DNA of 64,000 nt, taken from assembly GCF_049860565.1 (NCBI RefSeq), contig NZ_CP172056.1:3596001-3660000 (forward strand), read 5' to 3'. A program made the translations under genes and the position numbers. The notes under the pieces were generated by a model. It did not search any database. It saw nothing but the letters and a program-made list of their open reading frames with translations, and had not been told where the DNA came from. The DNA is from Desulfitobacterium_A nosdiversum (GTDB taxonomy: Bacteria > Bacillota > Desulfitobacteriia > Desulfitobacteriales > Desulfitobacteriaceae). Of this stretch, positions 1 through 9,325 are shown piece by piece (position 1 is the first letter of the stretch; every line of letters begins with the position of its first letter).

Positions 1-325
1 AAATATAGTCAGCATGTAAATCCGAAAGACTATCTTTTTCAAAGTCAAAGCATAATGTAGCTGCATTCTGTATATTAGAACTAGAAATCTTTTGCTTTAT
101 CTGATTAATCATGTTTTGTGATGTATCCAGAAACAGTATCGATTTAAAATCATTCAATAAATTCATACCAACAAGACCCGTGCCACACCCAAAATCAATA
201 GCATTCTTACTTTTAGCATCAACTAAACATTCACGAATGGCATCTGATGATACCTTTGCAATTTGGATTCTTTCAGGAGTGTCATATATATTAGCTATCA
301 TTTCAAACTTATCTGTATTCCCCAT
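1..325 (-). CDS. Class I SAM-dependent methyltransferase, N-terminal part (runs off left edge)
   Basis: Reading the minus strand from the ATG at 325, 108 codons stay open to the window edge, so the 3' part is missing. Residues 44-50 are DFGCGTG, the glycine-rich motif I loop that binds S-adenosylmethionine in class I methyltransferases, and FLDTSQ at 65-70 is the acidic end of strand 2 (motif II). A GGAGA ribosome site lies about 7 nt before the start. The substrate cannot be told from this half. The gene lies downstream of the serine hydrolase on the same strand, with a 133-base gap in which I see no clear terminator. Confidence 0.75.
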   Translation of the reverse strand, partial: MGNTDKFEMIANIYDTPERIQIAKVSSDAIRECLVDAKSKNAIDFGCGTGLVGMNLLNDFKSILFLDTSQNMINQIKQKISSSNIQNAATLCFDFEKDSLSDLHADYI

Positions 326-458
326 TATCATCTCTCCAATCTTCTTTTGAATAACCTTAACTTTGTCTGCATATTCAATTTTTCAAAGCCACCGAATGAT
401 GTCTTGTTTGTCATCTCCTTAAGTGAATGGATAATCTCTACTATTTTTTTTAACCTTA

Positions 459-2519
459 TTACTTCAAAGTAATAGAAAATGTATCTGACGCTTTTCCGAA
501 AAAGCCAATATATCCATTGGCTGGTAGTTTTACTGGGCCGTTGCCGTTTACAGTTGAACAACTTATACATGTATTGTTTTCATCATATACTGCAAAAGCA
601 GCGTTTGGAGGCATTTTTACTGTCATTATTTTATCAGCAGAGTTCTCGTTTACCTGATACCAGCGGGCATATCCGTTTGCTGGTATTATTGTGGATGTTT
701 CGCCACAATTCATTGGAGGGATATCTGCTTTGTTAACAAAAGTCATATTATACATTTGGAGATACTCCATATTATTTTCTGTATAAAATTTGTAATCTGT
801 CGTATCTCTACCGGCCATTACAGGAATTTGCACCACATTGACTGCATTATTTTCATCAACGATTTTAGCTCCGGAAACATAGCCACTTTTCACGTCTATC
901 ATCAATTTACTTGGAAACAAAGGAATAAACAAATTTTGAGAGCTTGGCTTTTCAGTAAGTACCAAATAGTCTTTGCCTATTCTTTTTTCCCAAGCTTTTG
1001 ATACTGCTGTGTCAAGGGAAATTGGTTCTACCTTTTGGGACTCATAAAATGTAAGAAAGGTTTGACCAACTTCAGGAAGGGTTAGATAAGCACTGACCTT
1101 TAAATACGTGATTCCGTTTTTCTGTTGGTCAAAACTCACCGTAGCGCTGCCATCTTCACTCTTAAAAAGATCATCCCCCACATAAACGAACTTCTGCTCT
1201 GGAACTAGCCCACCAATTAATGCCGGCATAAGAAATTCCCCATCTTTAATCTCAATCTTTTTCGAACTGCCAGACGAAGCCGTATAAAGTCCATTGTATT
1301 GTTGCATGTAGGCTGGCATATCAACTTTCACAGGCGGGGTAAAAGTTTTATCTGGTTGTATTTCTTTTATGATACCTTTTTCTTTCATCCATTCTTGCAA
1401 AATCTTTGAGGCAAACATAACGTCATGAATAGATGAGCCACCAGAAGAGGCCACAGCTACGGCAATATTATACTTAGGAACCACGATTATAACCGAATGA
1501 TATAAATTTGTGTCACCACCTTTAAAAGCTCCACGGATATGATAACCTACCAACGGATATATATGTACACTATCCCAGCCAAGTCCATAGGAAAAGAAGT
1601 TCTCATCTTCTGCTGGCCAAATACCTTTTTTATATTCTTCATTCAACATGGCCTTTGCTGATTTTTTAGATAGTATCCCGGTTTTGCCCATTAAGACTTC
1701 CCCAAAGCGACATATTTCTTCGGCGGTTGAATAAATGCCTCCTGCTCCAATGGCGCTTATAGCATCGGTCGGTAGTGCTCCCTTATACATGGGCATATAT
1801 GTTTTGGCAAGGGCTGTTCGGTCAAAATCGTCTAGGGGTGTTTTCGTATTTTTAAGGCCTAAAGGCTGACTAATGTTTTTGCTGATAAATTCTGTAAAAG
1901 TCATGCCGCTTAACCGCTCCACTAATATTTCGAGTAGCGTAAAGCCATCGTTGCAGTAAACTGCAATCTCACCAGGATTTGCTTTCAAATTTTGGGTTTG
2001 AAGGCTGGCAAGTACATCTTTATGAATTTCAGTATTAAAATCATCAAATAAAAATGTGTTCCCAAAACATGTGCCATTGATTCCTGATGAGTGATTCAAC
2101 AGCATTCTGGGTGTAATCTGTTTGTACCGTTGATCGGCCATTTTGAATTCCGGTATGTACGTTACAAGAGGCTCATCTAGATTCAGTATACCGCGATCCA
2201 CAAGCATCATTGTGGCAGCGGACACATACATTTTACTGACTGAACCGATCCCATACATGGTGTCTTTTGTAATTGCCTGGTCATCATCTTTATCAGCTCC
2301 ACCCTTACCTCCTGATAATATAAATTTTCCATTGTCAATAAGCGCATATTGTACGCTGGCTACATCGTATTGGGATACCAATGTATTTGCTATTTCATTT
2401 GCCGTACTCTGTAACTGCGCACTCGGTAACCGATTTTGTTTTTTTTCTGCGCCTGAAACACAGGTTAGCGATGCCAGTATCGTAATGGCAGTCAATATAA
2501 TTAAAATTATTCTTTTCAT
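459..2519 (-). CDS. Secreted serine hydrolase, beta-lactamase / penicillin-binding-protein-like
   Basis: 686-residue exported member of the class C beta-lactamase / D-Ala-D-Ala carboxypeptidase-like superfamily. Residues 1-24 form a signal peptide; Cys20 is in SLTC, a poor lipobox, so a lipoprotein is possible but not clear. The acylation motif SVSK is at 93-96 and the second motif Tyr-Cys-Asn at 188-190. The third motif (usually HTG or KTG) is not standard; the nearest match is HIRGAFKGG at 327-335. About 280 further residues of unassigned beta-rich sequence follow the catalytic domain. It lies downstream of the ABC/two-component operon on the same strand, separated by 255 bases with a long palindrome. 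Family members include esterases and peptidases as well as beta-lactamases, so the substrate is open. Confidence 0.8.
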   Translation of the reverse strand: MKRIILIILTAITILASLTCVSGAEKKQNRLPSAQLQSTANEIANTLVSQYDVASVQYALIDNGKFILSGGKGGADKDDDQAITKDTMYGIGSVSKMYVSAATMMLVDRGILNLDEPLVTYIPEFKMADQRYKQITPRMLLNHSSGINGTCFGNTFLFDDFNTEIHKDVLASLQTQNLKANPGEIAVYCNDGFTLLEILVERLSGMTFTEFISKNISQPLGLKNTKTPLDDFDRTALAKTYMPMYKGALPTDAISAIGAGGIYSTAEEICRFGEVLMGKTGILSKKSAKAMLNEEYKKGIWPAEDENFFSYGLGWDSVHIYPLVGYHIRGAFKGGDTNLYHSVIIVVPKYNIAVAVASSGGSSIHDVMFASKILQEWMKEKGIIKEIQPDKTFTPPVKVDMPAYMQQYNGLYTASSGSSKKIEIKDGEFLMPALIGGLVPEQKFVYVGDDLFKSEDGSATVSFDQQKNGITYLKVSAYLTLPEVGQTFLTFYESQKVEPISLDTAVSKAWEKRIGKDYLVLTEKPSSQNLFIPLFPSKLMIDVKSGYVSGAKIVDENNAVNVVQIPVMAGRDTTDYKFYTENNMEYLQMYNMTFVNKADIPPMNCGETSTIIPANGYARWYQVNENSADKIMTVKMPPNAAFAVYDENNTCISCSTVNGNGPVKLPANGYIGFFGKASDTFSITLK

Positions 2520-2649
2520 TTTATTTTGTCACTCCTATCAAGTGAAACTATAATGTCCTCCCTGTCAAGACAGTTATTTGAAAATCTTAGTGAACCAAAT
2601 TATTGCATTTCAGGGTGTATCCGTCAGTAAATTTCTGTCGGGTTTACCT

Positions 2650-2734
2650 GGAGCAGGGCTGTGTTAGCCTGCTTCGGCAAAGCAGTGATTGGATCACCTT
2701 TTTCTCTGCTTTGTAACACAGGACTGGAGGCTCC
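2650..2734. other. Complex palindrome, possible structured RNA or short mobile repeat
   Basis: Nested inverted repeats: GGAGC (2650-2654) pairs with GCTCC (2730-2734), CTGTGTTA (2659-2666) with TAACACAG (2714-2721), and AAAGCAG (2679-2685) with CTGCTTT (2706-2712). An alternative inner hairpin is CTGCTT-CGGC-AAAGCAG. It sits in the 255-base gap between the ABC permease and the serine hydrolase. There is no T-run after the outer stem, so it is not a plain terminator. Confidence 0.45.
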
Positions 2735-2774
2735 ATGGCTTGTATCCATAACCTGAACTGAAAAAACATCACCC

Positions 2775-3467
2775 TTATATAACATCTTTTTTCTCTACAT
2801 CATTAATTGATATAAATGTAAAGACGATTGAAACGATTGTTAAGACCATTGGAAGCAGAACATTCCCCTCAAATGAGAATCCGCCAATGTTGCCTTTCAG
2901 CAGGGCAGCTAAGAAAAACGAAGCCACAACTGTTGCAATAGGGGATTTTTTGATCATGCCGATAAATAGAGCAAGTAAACTTATACTTATCGTCATAAGC
3001 GAGTTTAATATGACGCTGATATAAAATGTAATATTTAAGAAATTAAAATCTATTGGTAACGCTGGCTGCAAGTACAGAGAAACAATATAAATACTGCCAT
3101 AAATAATGATTTGCGCCAGGATAATTGATATGAAATTGAAAACCAAAACCGCTAGAATTTTTGATCCTAGAATTTTTTTCCTTTTAATAGGATACGAGAA
3201 CATTAAATCCATTGTCCGATTTTTGTATGCGTTGATGGTAAATGCCGAATGCATTACTGCTGAAAAAATTAAGAATACAATACTTGTCAGCATTTCAACA
3301 AAAAATGAAACACTTGCCATATCTTTCGCCATTTCCTGATCATCAAATCCCAGAAAAAATACGAAGGCTATAGAAAGAGCCGTTAGGGATAAAATTGCCA
3401 ATGCAGTATACCCAATATACTTTAATGCATTGTTCTTTTTCATTTCCAACTTGATTAATTTTAACAT
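2775..3467 (-). CDS. ABC-2 type transporter permease
   Basis: 230-residue membrane protein with about six hydrophobic segments (near residues 17-38, 57-75, 105-130, 145-170, 178-195 and 203-222) and a basic loop KNRTMDLMFSYPIKRKK between the second and third. This layout is typical of ABC-2 permeases of bacitracin and lantibiotic resistance transporters. It starts directly after the stop of the ATPase gene, so the two are co-translated and should form one exporter. The substrate is not visible in the sequence. Confidence 0.8.
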   Translation of the reverse strand: MLKLIKLEMKKNNALKYIGYTALAILSLTALSIAFVFFLGFDDQEMAKDMASVSFFVEMLTSIVFLIFSAVMHSAFTINAYKNRTMDLMFSYPIKRKKILGSKILAVLVFNFISIILAQIIIYGSIYIVSLYLQPALPIDFNFLNITFYISVILNSLMTISISLLALFIGMIKKSPIATVVASFFLAALLKGNIGGFSFEGNVLLPMVLTIVSIVFTFISINDVEKKDVI

Positions 3468-4379
3468 TTACCTTTCCTCCGTCACTTTAAGAAAATAGTC
3501 TTCAAGAGTTTCGCTTTTTTGGCTTATCGATTCAATAGCCACATCGTTAAGTATCAGCTTTTTTGATAATTCCTGCGACGGCATAGAGGTATCGTAAATT
3601 CTTATAACCTTGTTATCCATCAGTTTAAAATTAGTTATATGCAAATGTTCAGTGAGTACGTAAGCCGCCCGCTTTAAATCCCCGGCTACTAATTCCACAT
3701 ACGAAAGATTGATATCATGAATTTCCTGCATGGCGAGCTCACGCAGCATTTTTCCCTGACTAATAATACCAATCGTATCGGCGAAACTTTCGATTTCAGA
3801 TAAAATATGGCTGGAAATCAAGATGGTCATTCCGTTTTCCCGGCACAGCATTTTAAGTAAATCCCTGATATGCTTCATACCGGCTGGGTCAAGCCCGTTC
3901 ATCGGTTCGTCCAATATAAGCAATTCCGGCTTAGTCAGCACTGCCCTTGCAAGTCCAAGTCGCTGTTTCATACCTAATGAATAACTGCGTACGGGTTTAT
4001 TACCTGTTTTTGACAGTTCCAGCATTTCAAGTGCATTTTCAACGCAGTTCGGACTGTAATACCCCATGTATTCACAATGAAATTCAAGATTTTCTTTACC
4101 GCTCAAATGATCGATGAATACCGGATATTCAATAATGCTTCCGATCCTTTTCAGTACATTGTAGGAAGAAAAGGTAAGCCTCTCCCCAAAGATTTCAATT
4201 TCTCCGCTTGTAGGTTTGATTAAATTTATAATCATTCTCATAACTGTAGTTTTACCGGCGCCATTCGGACCGAGAAAACCGTAAATTTCACTTTGCTTGA
4301 CATTAATATTTACATTATTCACTACTTCTTTGTTATCAAATACTTTTGTAAGTTCATGAGTTCGGATAATATACGACAA
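3468..4379 (-). CDS. ABC transporter ATP-binding protein, BcrA-type (TTG start)
   Basis: ATPase partner of the adjacent permease. Walker A GPNGAGKTT, signature YSLGMKQRLGLARA, Walker B LLILDEPMNGLD and the switch region ILISSHIL are all intact. The frame is open upstream to 4469, but I place the start at TTG 4379: AGGA lies 8 nt before it and the family usually begins only a few residues before the THELTKVF strand. That gives 303 residues, the normal size for BcrA/LanF-like ATPases. The histidine kinase and response regulator genes lie directly upstream on the same strand, the usual arrangement of antimicrobial-peptide sensing and export operons. Confidence 0.88.
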   Translation of the reverse strand: MSYIIRTHELTKVFDNKEVVNNVNINVKQSEIYGFLGPNGAGKTTVMRMIINLIKPTSGEIEIFGERLTFSSYNVLKRIGSIIEYPVFIDHLSGKENLEFHCEYMGYYSPNCVENALEMLELSKTGNKPVRSYSLGMKQRLGLARAVLTKPELLILDEPMNGLDPAGMKHIRDLLKMLCRENGMTILISSHILSEIESFADTIGIISQGKMLRELAMQEIHDINLSYVELVAGDLKRAAYVLTEHLHITNFKLMDNKVIRIYDTSMPSQELSKKLILNDVAIESISQKSETLEDYFLKVTEER

Positions 4380-4484
4380 AAAAACCAATCCTTTCTGTGT
4401 TAAGATTGATACTATTGTAGCTCTTTGCTCTTTCGAAACTCTTGAATAAATCTTACAAATTTCTTTCACATGAGAAATAGGAAC

Positions 4485-5429
4485 TCAATAGATCATCTTT
4501 TTCAACCTTACCGTAAAAATTGTTTTGACGCGCGGCTGACTTTTCAGCGTAATGCCGCCGCCCAACTTTTCTGCCAGACGCTTCGCGATGGTAAGTCCAA
4601 GACCGTTTCCCTGTATGTTCTTGTTCCGCGAATCTTCCAGCGTATATAACCGGTCAAAAACAAGCGCCGCAGATTTTTCTTCAATTCCTTTACCTTTGTC
4701 GATAATGTCAATATAGCAATAAAGCTCATCAAAACGAAGAGTTATACCCAAATATCTCCCATCGGAACCGTAGCGAACTGCATTTGATATCAGATTAAAA
4801 AAAATGCGGTCAAGCGCATCCTCATTTCCTTGTATATAAATATCAGTCTCGGGTATGTCGATTTCTACCTGAAAGCCTCTGTTTGTCAAAATATCGTAGA
4901 AGTCCAAAACATTTTTTTTGCAGGTTTCACTGATATTGATTCGGGTTATTGGTATATCTGTATCTCCGGCTTCCAGTTTTGCCAGATCGAAAAATTTATC
5001 TATTAATTCTATAACCTGACTGGCTTTGTTTTCTACCTTCTTAACCAATTTAGTTTCAACGGTTGGGCCCATAGACATAATTTCAAGATATCCCAGGATC
5101 ACAGTTAAAGGCGTTTTTATATCATGAGATATATTTGACAACATCCTCTTCGAAGCCAATTCTGATTTTTTAAAGTCTATTTTTAACTTTTGCCGATCAT
5201 CAAATAATCGGTTCATTTGCATAATCAAAGCTATTATTGACTTTTCATCAGTAAATACCATGATCTTTTCTTCTGTGTTTTCATCCAGTATGCGTGACAG
5301 CTCGCTTGTCACCATGCGTATGCCTTTTAGTAATGCCTTTTTAGAATGAACAACGAGACAAAGTGTGATAAGCAAAGCAATGAGGCAAAAGGCAAAAAAG
5401 ACATAAATTGAATCAATCATTGCTATCAC
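4485..5429 (-). CDS. Sensor histidine kinase
   Basis: 314 residues with one strong N-terminal membrane helix (about 7-27) and almost no extracellular loop, so sensing is probably within the membrane or through the transporter. The phosphoacceptor motif SHDIKTPLTV places His102. The N box (FFNLISNAVRYG), G1 box (DIIDKGKGIEE) and G2 (GNGLGLTIAK) are present. The coding region overlaps the response regulator by 17 bases. Small kinases of this layout commonly control adjacent ABC exporters of cell-wall-active peptides; that role here is inferred from context. Confidence 0.88.
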   Translation of the reverse strand: MIAMIDSIYVFFAFCLIALLITLCLVVHSKKALLKGIRMVTSELSRILDENTEEKIMVFTDEKSIIALIMQMNRLFDDRQKLKIDFKKSELASKRMLSNISHDIKTPLTVILGYLEIMSMGPTVETKLVKKVENKASQVIELIDKFFDLAKLEAGDTDIPITRINISETCKKNVLDFYDILTNRGFQVEIDIPETDIYIQGNEDALDRIFFNLISNAVRYGSDGRYLGITLRFDELYCYIDIIDKGKGIEEKSAALVFDRLYTLEDSRNKNIQGNGLGLTIAKRLAEKLGGGITLKSQPRVKTIFTVRLKKMIY

Positions 5430-6111
5430 CTAATTTATACCCGATTCCCCATACAGTCTTGATATATCTGGGGTTTTTCGCATCGTCCTCTATTTTTGTT
5501 CTCAGCCTGCTGATATGAACATTAACAGCATTTTCGTCACCCAGGTAAGCGTCGTTCCATATCTGTGAATAAAGCTGTGCTTTCGTATAGACTTTTTTAG
5601 GATTTTGAATAAAAAGCTTGAGCATTTCGAATTCTTTGGCTGTTAATTCGATCATTTTGTCTCCCTTGGTAACGGTATAGTCTTCCAGATTCATGATGAT
5701 ATCATGCGACGTTAAAATTTGTGGTTCATTCATCGGTATATTCTGCGAATATCGTGTCGATCGTCTAATATTCGCTTTGATTCTCGCTAATACCTCTATA
5801 ACGGAAAACGGCTTGGTAATATAATCGTCCGCGCCTAAACCAAGCCCCAAGGATTTATCTAAATCGGTATCCTTCGCCGAAATAATAATAATCGGCACCG
5901 TACTTATTGACCGAATATTATGCATAACTTCGATTCCGTTTAATTTTGGTATCATAATATCAAGCAAAACCAAATCAAACGTTTCTTTAGTAAATTTCTG
6001 ACAAGCTTCTTCACCATCAAACGCACTGACAATTTCAAAAGATTCACTTTCAAGAAAATGTTGTAACATTTCGCTTATTTCAACGTCATCTTCAATTAAT
6101 AAAATTTTCAT
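5413..6111 (-). CDS. OmpR-family response regulator
   Basis: I place the start at ATG 6111 (AAGGTG upstream), giving 232 residues; a longer in-frame extension to 6219 has no family counterpart. The receiver domain shows the acidic pair at 8-9, phosphoacceptor Asp51 in LLLDIM, and the conserved Lys in YITKPFS. The C-terminal half is a winged-helix domain (LTAKEFEMLKLF, NAVNVHISRLRTKIED, WGIGYKLG). It is the first gene of a four-gene minus-strand operon, followed by the kinase and the ABC ATPase and permease, and probably activates that operon. Confidence 0.9.
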   Translation of the reverse strand: MKILLIEDDVEISEMLQHFLESESFEIVSAFDGEEACQKFTKETFDLVLLDIMIPKLNGIEVMHNIRSISTVPIIIISAKDTDLDKSLGLGLGADDYITKPFSVIEVLARIKANIRRSTRYSQNIPMNEPQILTSHDIIMNLEDYTVTKGDKMIELTAKEFEMLKLFIQNPKKVYTKAQLYSQIWNDAYLGDENAVNVHISRLRTKIEDDAKNPRYIKTVWGIGYKLGDSND

Positions 6112-6248
6112 ACCGCACCTTATTATAATAAAATCTGTATCGTTTTTATCATACCATATTTTAGGCGGCAATAAAGTTATACTTATGTGTCGAGTAAACG
6201 TTAACAAAAGCACCCGCATTCAAAAGTGTGCGAAAAGCTTACAGAATT

Positions 6249-7234
6249 TTACTTAATGTTGTTCAAAGGGAAAGGGGACAGTATCCCTTGATACTCTACG
6301 GTATGATGACATGTTTGCAAACCGGCGAGGTCGAATAACCCCAGCTGAGTCGGCATATCCCTCAGCCTTTCGCCGGTGTCATAGTTAGAGATGAGGACTT
6401 CGGCGTATTCGCAGCCGTTGTCGTAGCGTTGGGCGAGGTTGTTAAGGCGGCTGACCGCTTCGATGTTAAAGTCTTTATATAGCTCCCGAATGAATTCACA
6501 GTCGTTATAGCTGACCAGCCATTTGCCCTGACAGGCTGCCAGGGTATCCCACAGACGGTAGTGATCGTCTTTCTTAAATTCCACGGCGTAGTGTCCCTCC
6601 GTTTGATAATATGGCGGGCCGCAGTAGATGAAGGCGTTTTCACGGTCGTACTGCTTGATCAGTTCTTCAAAGTCCTTGTTCTCAATGAGCGTATCCTTGA
6701 GCCTGCGGCTGCCCTGCCAGAGAAGATGGAAGGTTTTCCTGATGTCGAAGGGCTGGCAGCCATAGCTGGTGCATCCGCTTCCGTAGCTTAAGCGGATGAG
6801 CCGGTAAAAGGCGGCGGCACGTTTGATGTCGTTCATCCGCGCGTTTTCTAAAAGGATGGGCTTGATTTCCTCAAACTGCGGCTCGGTGAGATACCGCTGG
6901 GCGATCTCCAGTTCCTCCCGCAGGTACTCGTTCGTGAATTCCTCTTTCTCCAAATATTTTCTCAGAATATTGAATTCATCCCGTCCGTTCAGTGGAAGGA
7001 AGTTCATTCCTTGAGCAGGGCGAAGGGTCTGTCGCGGACACAGCGGAACAGATTTGCCAGGTCGGAATTGAAATCGTTATAGACCTCCATGGCGGTATCC
7101 GGAGGCCGGCCGAACAGCACCCAGCCACCGCCTCCGAATACTTCAATGTACCGCCCGAATTCTTTTGGCATCCGCTGATAGATCATATCCCGCAGCGCCT
7201 TTTTGCCACCCACCCAGCTGATGATGCTGTTCAT
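6249..7234 (-). pseudogene. D12-class (Dam/DpnM-like) DNA adenine methyltransferase, inactivated
   Basis: The 5' part (start ATG 7234, preceded by AGGTGATGGA) encodes SWVGGKKALRD and EVFGGGGWVLFG, the SAM-binding motif of D12 adenine-N6 methyltransferases. It stops at 7004 after RDRPFALLKE. The rest of the protein continues in another frame from about 7007 (NFLPLNGRDEFN). A single missing base (GAACTG to GAATG) explains the shift. The catalytic DPPY motif is also changed, to GPPY (in YCGPPYYQ), removing the Asp that contacts the target adenine. With both lesions the gene should be dead. It is the last gene of a four-gene operon of the type carried by conjugative elements. Confidence 0.85.
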
Positions 7235-7238
7235 TCCA

Positions 7239-7442
7239 TCACCTGCCTTTGCTTTCACAGCTGAATTTCTCAACCTCGGTTCTCAGGCAGGAGCCGTCAG
7301 AACTCCAGCAGATAAAACCGACGCCGGGATAGGGACAGCCCTCACACCTGTCGAGATTGTCAGGCAGGGACACGGCATATTTTTTAGGAGGGCCAGTCCC
7401 TTCTGCGCCTATTTTTACTTCTGAGGTTAAGTCATTGTACAT
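7239..7442 (-). CDS. Small cysteine-containing protein of the element operon
   Basis: 67 residues with a cluster CEGCPYPGVGFICW, which could bind metal, and a charged C-terminus. Its stop lies 4 bases before the start of the methyltransferase gene and its start is 29 bases after the preceding gene's stop, so gene spacing supports it as real. I do not recognise a named family. Small proteins of this kind accompany D12 methyltransferases in conjugative elements, which is the likely origin. Confidence 0.55.
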   Translation of the reverse strand: MYNDLTSEVKIGAEGTGPPKKYAVSLPDNLDRCEGCPYPGVGFICWSSDGSCLRTEVEKFSCESKGR

Positions 7443-7471
7443 ACTTCAGCTTCAAGAGAAACCAAAGAGTG

Positions 7472-7798
7472 CTACATGTTCATCTGCATCCCCTGATCGG
7501 GATAAAGGATTGCGAAGCTGGCAGTTTGCAGATGGGTGACCGCCTCGCTTTTCAAAAATATAGGATGGGCTTTAAGCCAATTAATATCCTCGGCTGTGGC
7601 ATCCTCCGGTTCGCCCTCACCATAGCGGAAGGACTTTACCGCCACCGTGATGAATTCGGATTCCCCGCAATCCTCAACCAGCTCTTTATATAGCTGAGAC
7701 TTTTGTATGTCTTCTACTTCAGGGATGCCACTCATAAGTCCGACGTCACGGATGCCGGTGTTCGTTTCCAAACCAATGATGGAGAACACCTTGCTCAT
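7472..7798 (-). CDS. Hypothetical protein of the conjugative-element-type operon
   Basis: 108 residues, acidic, no membrane segment or signal peptide. The start codon lies one base after the stop of the upstream 7800-8309 gene, indicating translational coupling. I recognise no catalytic motif. Its place, between a conserved accessory protein of Tn1549-like elements and a D12 methyltransferase, suggests an accessory gene of an integrative conjugative element. Confidence 0.6.
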   Translation of the reverse strand: MSKVFSIIGLETNTGIRDVGLMSGIPEVEDIQKSQLYKELVEDCGESEFITVAVKSFRYGEGEPEDATAEDINWLKAHPIFLKSEAVTHLQTASFAILYPDQGMQMNM

Positions 7799-7799
7799 C

Positions 7800-8309
7800 T
7801 TACATGCCTCCCATCACGGGACTGCTATATCCAAGGTCGGGCTGGGTGTTCTTCATGTCCTGCTCCAACTTCATGGAGTAATTTCCGCTGTCCCAAAAGC
7901 TGACATAGATTTCTCCGTCCGGCGTTTTGATAGGACGCTGCTCGAATCCTTTGCCATACCCATCAGCGTTCTGTCCGACCACAAATTCCATGAGCTCTGC
8001 GGTTTCTTCGCCGGTGAGGGACTCCTTAAGCCCTGTGGTCATAACTCCCCACCGCTCGCCATCGACGACCTCCACGGAAGGAATCAGGCTATACACCTTT
8101 TTATTAAGAGCTTCGTCGTGGATATATTCAGCAAGACCCCGGTCATTTTCAAAGTGCCGGTTCTCCTTGGCGATGGCAGCGAGGATTTGATCCTCATATG
8201 CCACAGCCTCCCTTGGAGAGATATCCTCCTGTTCATCCTCCGAGTAATCATACTGAGGATAGCTGAAAATCTTCAGAGGGAAAAAGATACGCATTGTTTC
8301 ATTTGCCAT
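7800..8309 (-). CDS. Conserved accessory protein of integrative conjugative elements, function unknown
   Basis: Start chosen at ATG 8309 (MANETMRIFFPLKIF), with GGAG 9 nt upstream; an in-frame ATG exists at 8324. About 169 residues, acidic, with FEQRPIKTPDGEIYVSFW near the C-terminus, a pattern I associate with accessory proteins of Tn1549-like elements. The N-terminal 45 residues are duplicated in decayed form at 62495-62629, with the same leader in front. It is the first gene of the operon running to 6249 and follows an intrinsic terminator hairpin, so expression may be attenuated. Confidence 0.65.
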   Translation of the reverse strand: MANETMRIFFPLKIFSYPQYDYSEDEQEDISPREAVAYEDQILAAIAKENRHFENDRGLAEYIHDEALNKKVYSLIPSVEVVDGERWGVMTTGLKESLTGEETAELMEFVVGQNADGYGKGFEQRPIKTPDGEIYVSFWDSGNYSMKLEQDMKNTQPDLGYSSPVMGGM

Positions 8310-8354
8310 TTTGACTTTCTCCATTCGTTTTAGTATGAGTCCCTAAAAAAGGGC

Positions 8355-8394
8355 ATAAAAAAGCGGGGGTATCTTCGTTAGAAAATACTCCCGC
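8355..8394 (-). terminator. Terminator-type hairpin in leader of the element operon
   Basis: On the minus strand GCGGGAGTATTTTC, a 4-base loop and GAAGATACCCCCGC form a 14-bp stem (one mismatch, one G-U), followed by a run of eight Ts. It ends about 45 bases before the 8309 start. The same hairpin precedes the homologous remnant at 62.6 kb, so it is part of a conserved leader and may act as an attenuator. Confidence 0.6.
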
Positions 8395-8509
8395 AAATTT
8401 TCAGGAATCAGTTATATTCAATTAAATAAATTAGAATTTGTCAGCTTCACATTATGCTTATTAGGTTCGCCTTTGGGGGCAAAGGTGAACGACAAAACGA
8501 CAAGTATAT

Positions 8510-9235
8510 TCAAATGACTTTAGCAATCAACTGAACGAGATTAAAATACTTTCCACCCTCAGCCTCCATCATTTTAATGTCATCCGCGACGACGGGATGG
8601 TAGCCGGTCAGCCATTCTTCCCACGCCTGTCCGCAACAGGCCATTTCACGACTGTCCACCATATCAATGCCCTCTGTCCTCTTCCACAAATCTTTCCACC
8701 AATCAAGAGAGTGCAAGGTTCTTTCCATCTCGCTGTTCCAAAACGGCTGCATTTCATCGGGAACATTTTTCCCAAATTCGTATTTTAAGCCGGGAATAGC
8801 CACGGCGATATAGCCGCCCCTTTTTACAAAAGGAACGAGCGACGGGAGCATTTCCGACGTATCACCGAAATAATGGTAAGCGTCCACGGTGAACAACAAG
8901 TCAAAATATCCGTTTGCGAAAGGCAGCCCTTTGGTCGCGTCTACGGAAATCGCAACGGCCTTATCATCAATCCCGATAGATTGGAAACGCTCATAGTTTT
9001 CAGTTGGCGAAATCCAAAGATCGGCGGCGAAAACGGGCACACCATATTTTTTCGCTAACAAAAGCGTGGAAAGACCGCACCCGCAACCGAGGTCAAGTAT
9101 TCGCATATTCTTATTGATGTTTAGGTGTGACGCTAATTCCTCCGCTACGCGCATGGCGTTTGGCCCCATCATAGCGGCTTTTAGGAACTCAGCATTTTTA
9201 TCATTAGAAATAAACTGGTTTGTAAATGTATACAT
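8510..9235 (-). CDS. SAM-dependent methyltransferase (class I)
   Basis: 241 residues. Motif I is ILDLGCGCGLSTL, followed by VFAADLW (motif II) and LLFTVDAYHYFG (motif IV). This pattern is common to small-molecule methyltransferases of the UbiE/cyclopropane-type superfamily. The C-terminal half is Trp-rich (FWNSEM, LDWWKDLWKR) and may form the substrate lid. It stands alone with its own upstream control region (a terminator-like hairpin at 9277-9302 and a palindrome at 9326-9339). The substrate is unknown. Confidence 0.8.
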   Translation of the reverse strand: MYTFTNQFISNDKNAEFLKAAMMGPNAMRVAEELASHLNINKNMRILDLGCGCGLSTLLLAKKYGVPVFAADLWISPTENYERFQSIGIDDKAVAISVDATKGLPFANGYFDLLFTVDAYHYFGDTSEMLPSLVPFVKRGGYIAVAIPGLKYEFGKNVPDEMQPFWNSEMERTLHSLDWWKDLWKRTEGIDMVDSREMACCGQAWEEWLTGYHPVVADDIKMMEAEGGKYFNLVQLIAKVI

Positions 9236-9276
9236 GGTATTCCTTCCTTTCTAATTATCACCTTATAGAAAGAAAC

Positions 9277-9302
9277 AAAAAAGCACAGTATGCTACTGCG
9301 CT
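9277..9302 (-). terminator. Hairpin plus T-run just upstream of the 8510-9235 methyltransferase
   Basis: Minus strand GCGCAGTA-GCA-TACTGTGC (8 bp with one G-U) followed by TTTTTT. It lies about 40 nt before the methyltransferase start, so it could attenuate that gene rather than end another one. Confidence 0.5.
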
Positions 9303-9325
9303 ACAAATCACACCATTATAAATAA

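Noticed and set aside
7707..8333. 208-residue plus-strand ORF
   Set aside because: Antisense to the two coupled element genes at 7472-8309, which have good starts, spacing and family resemblance.
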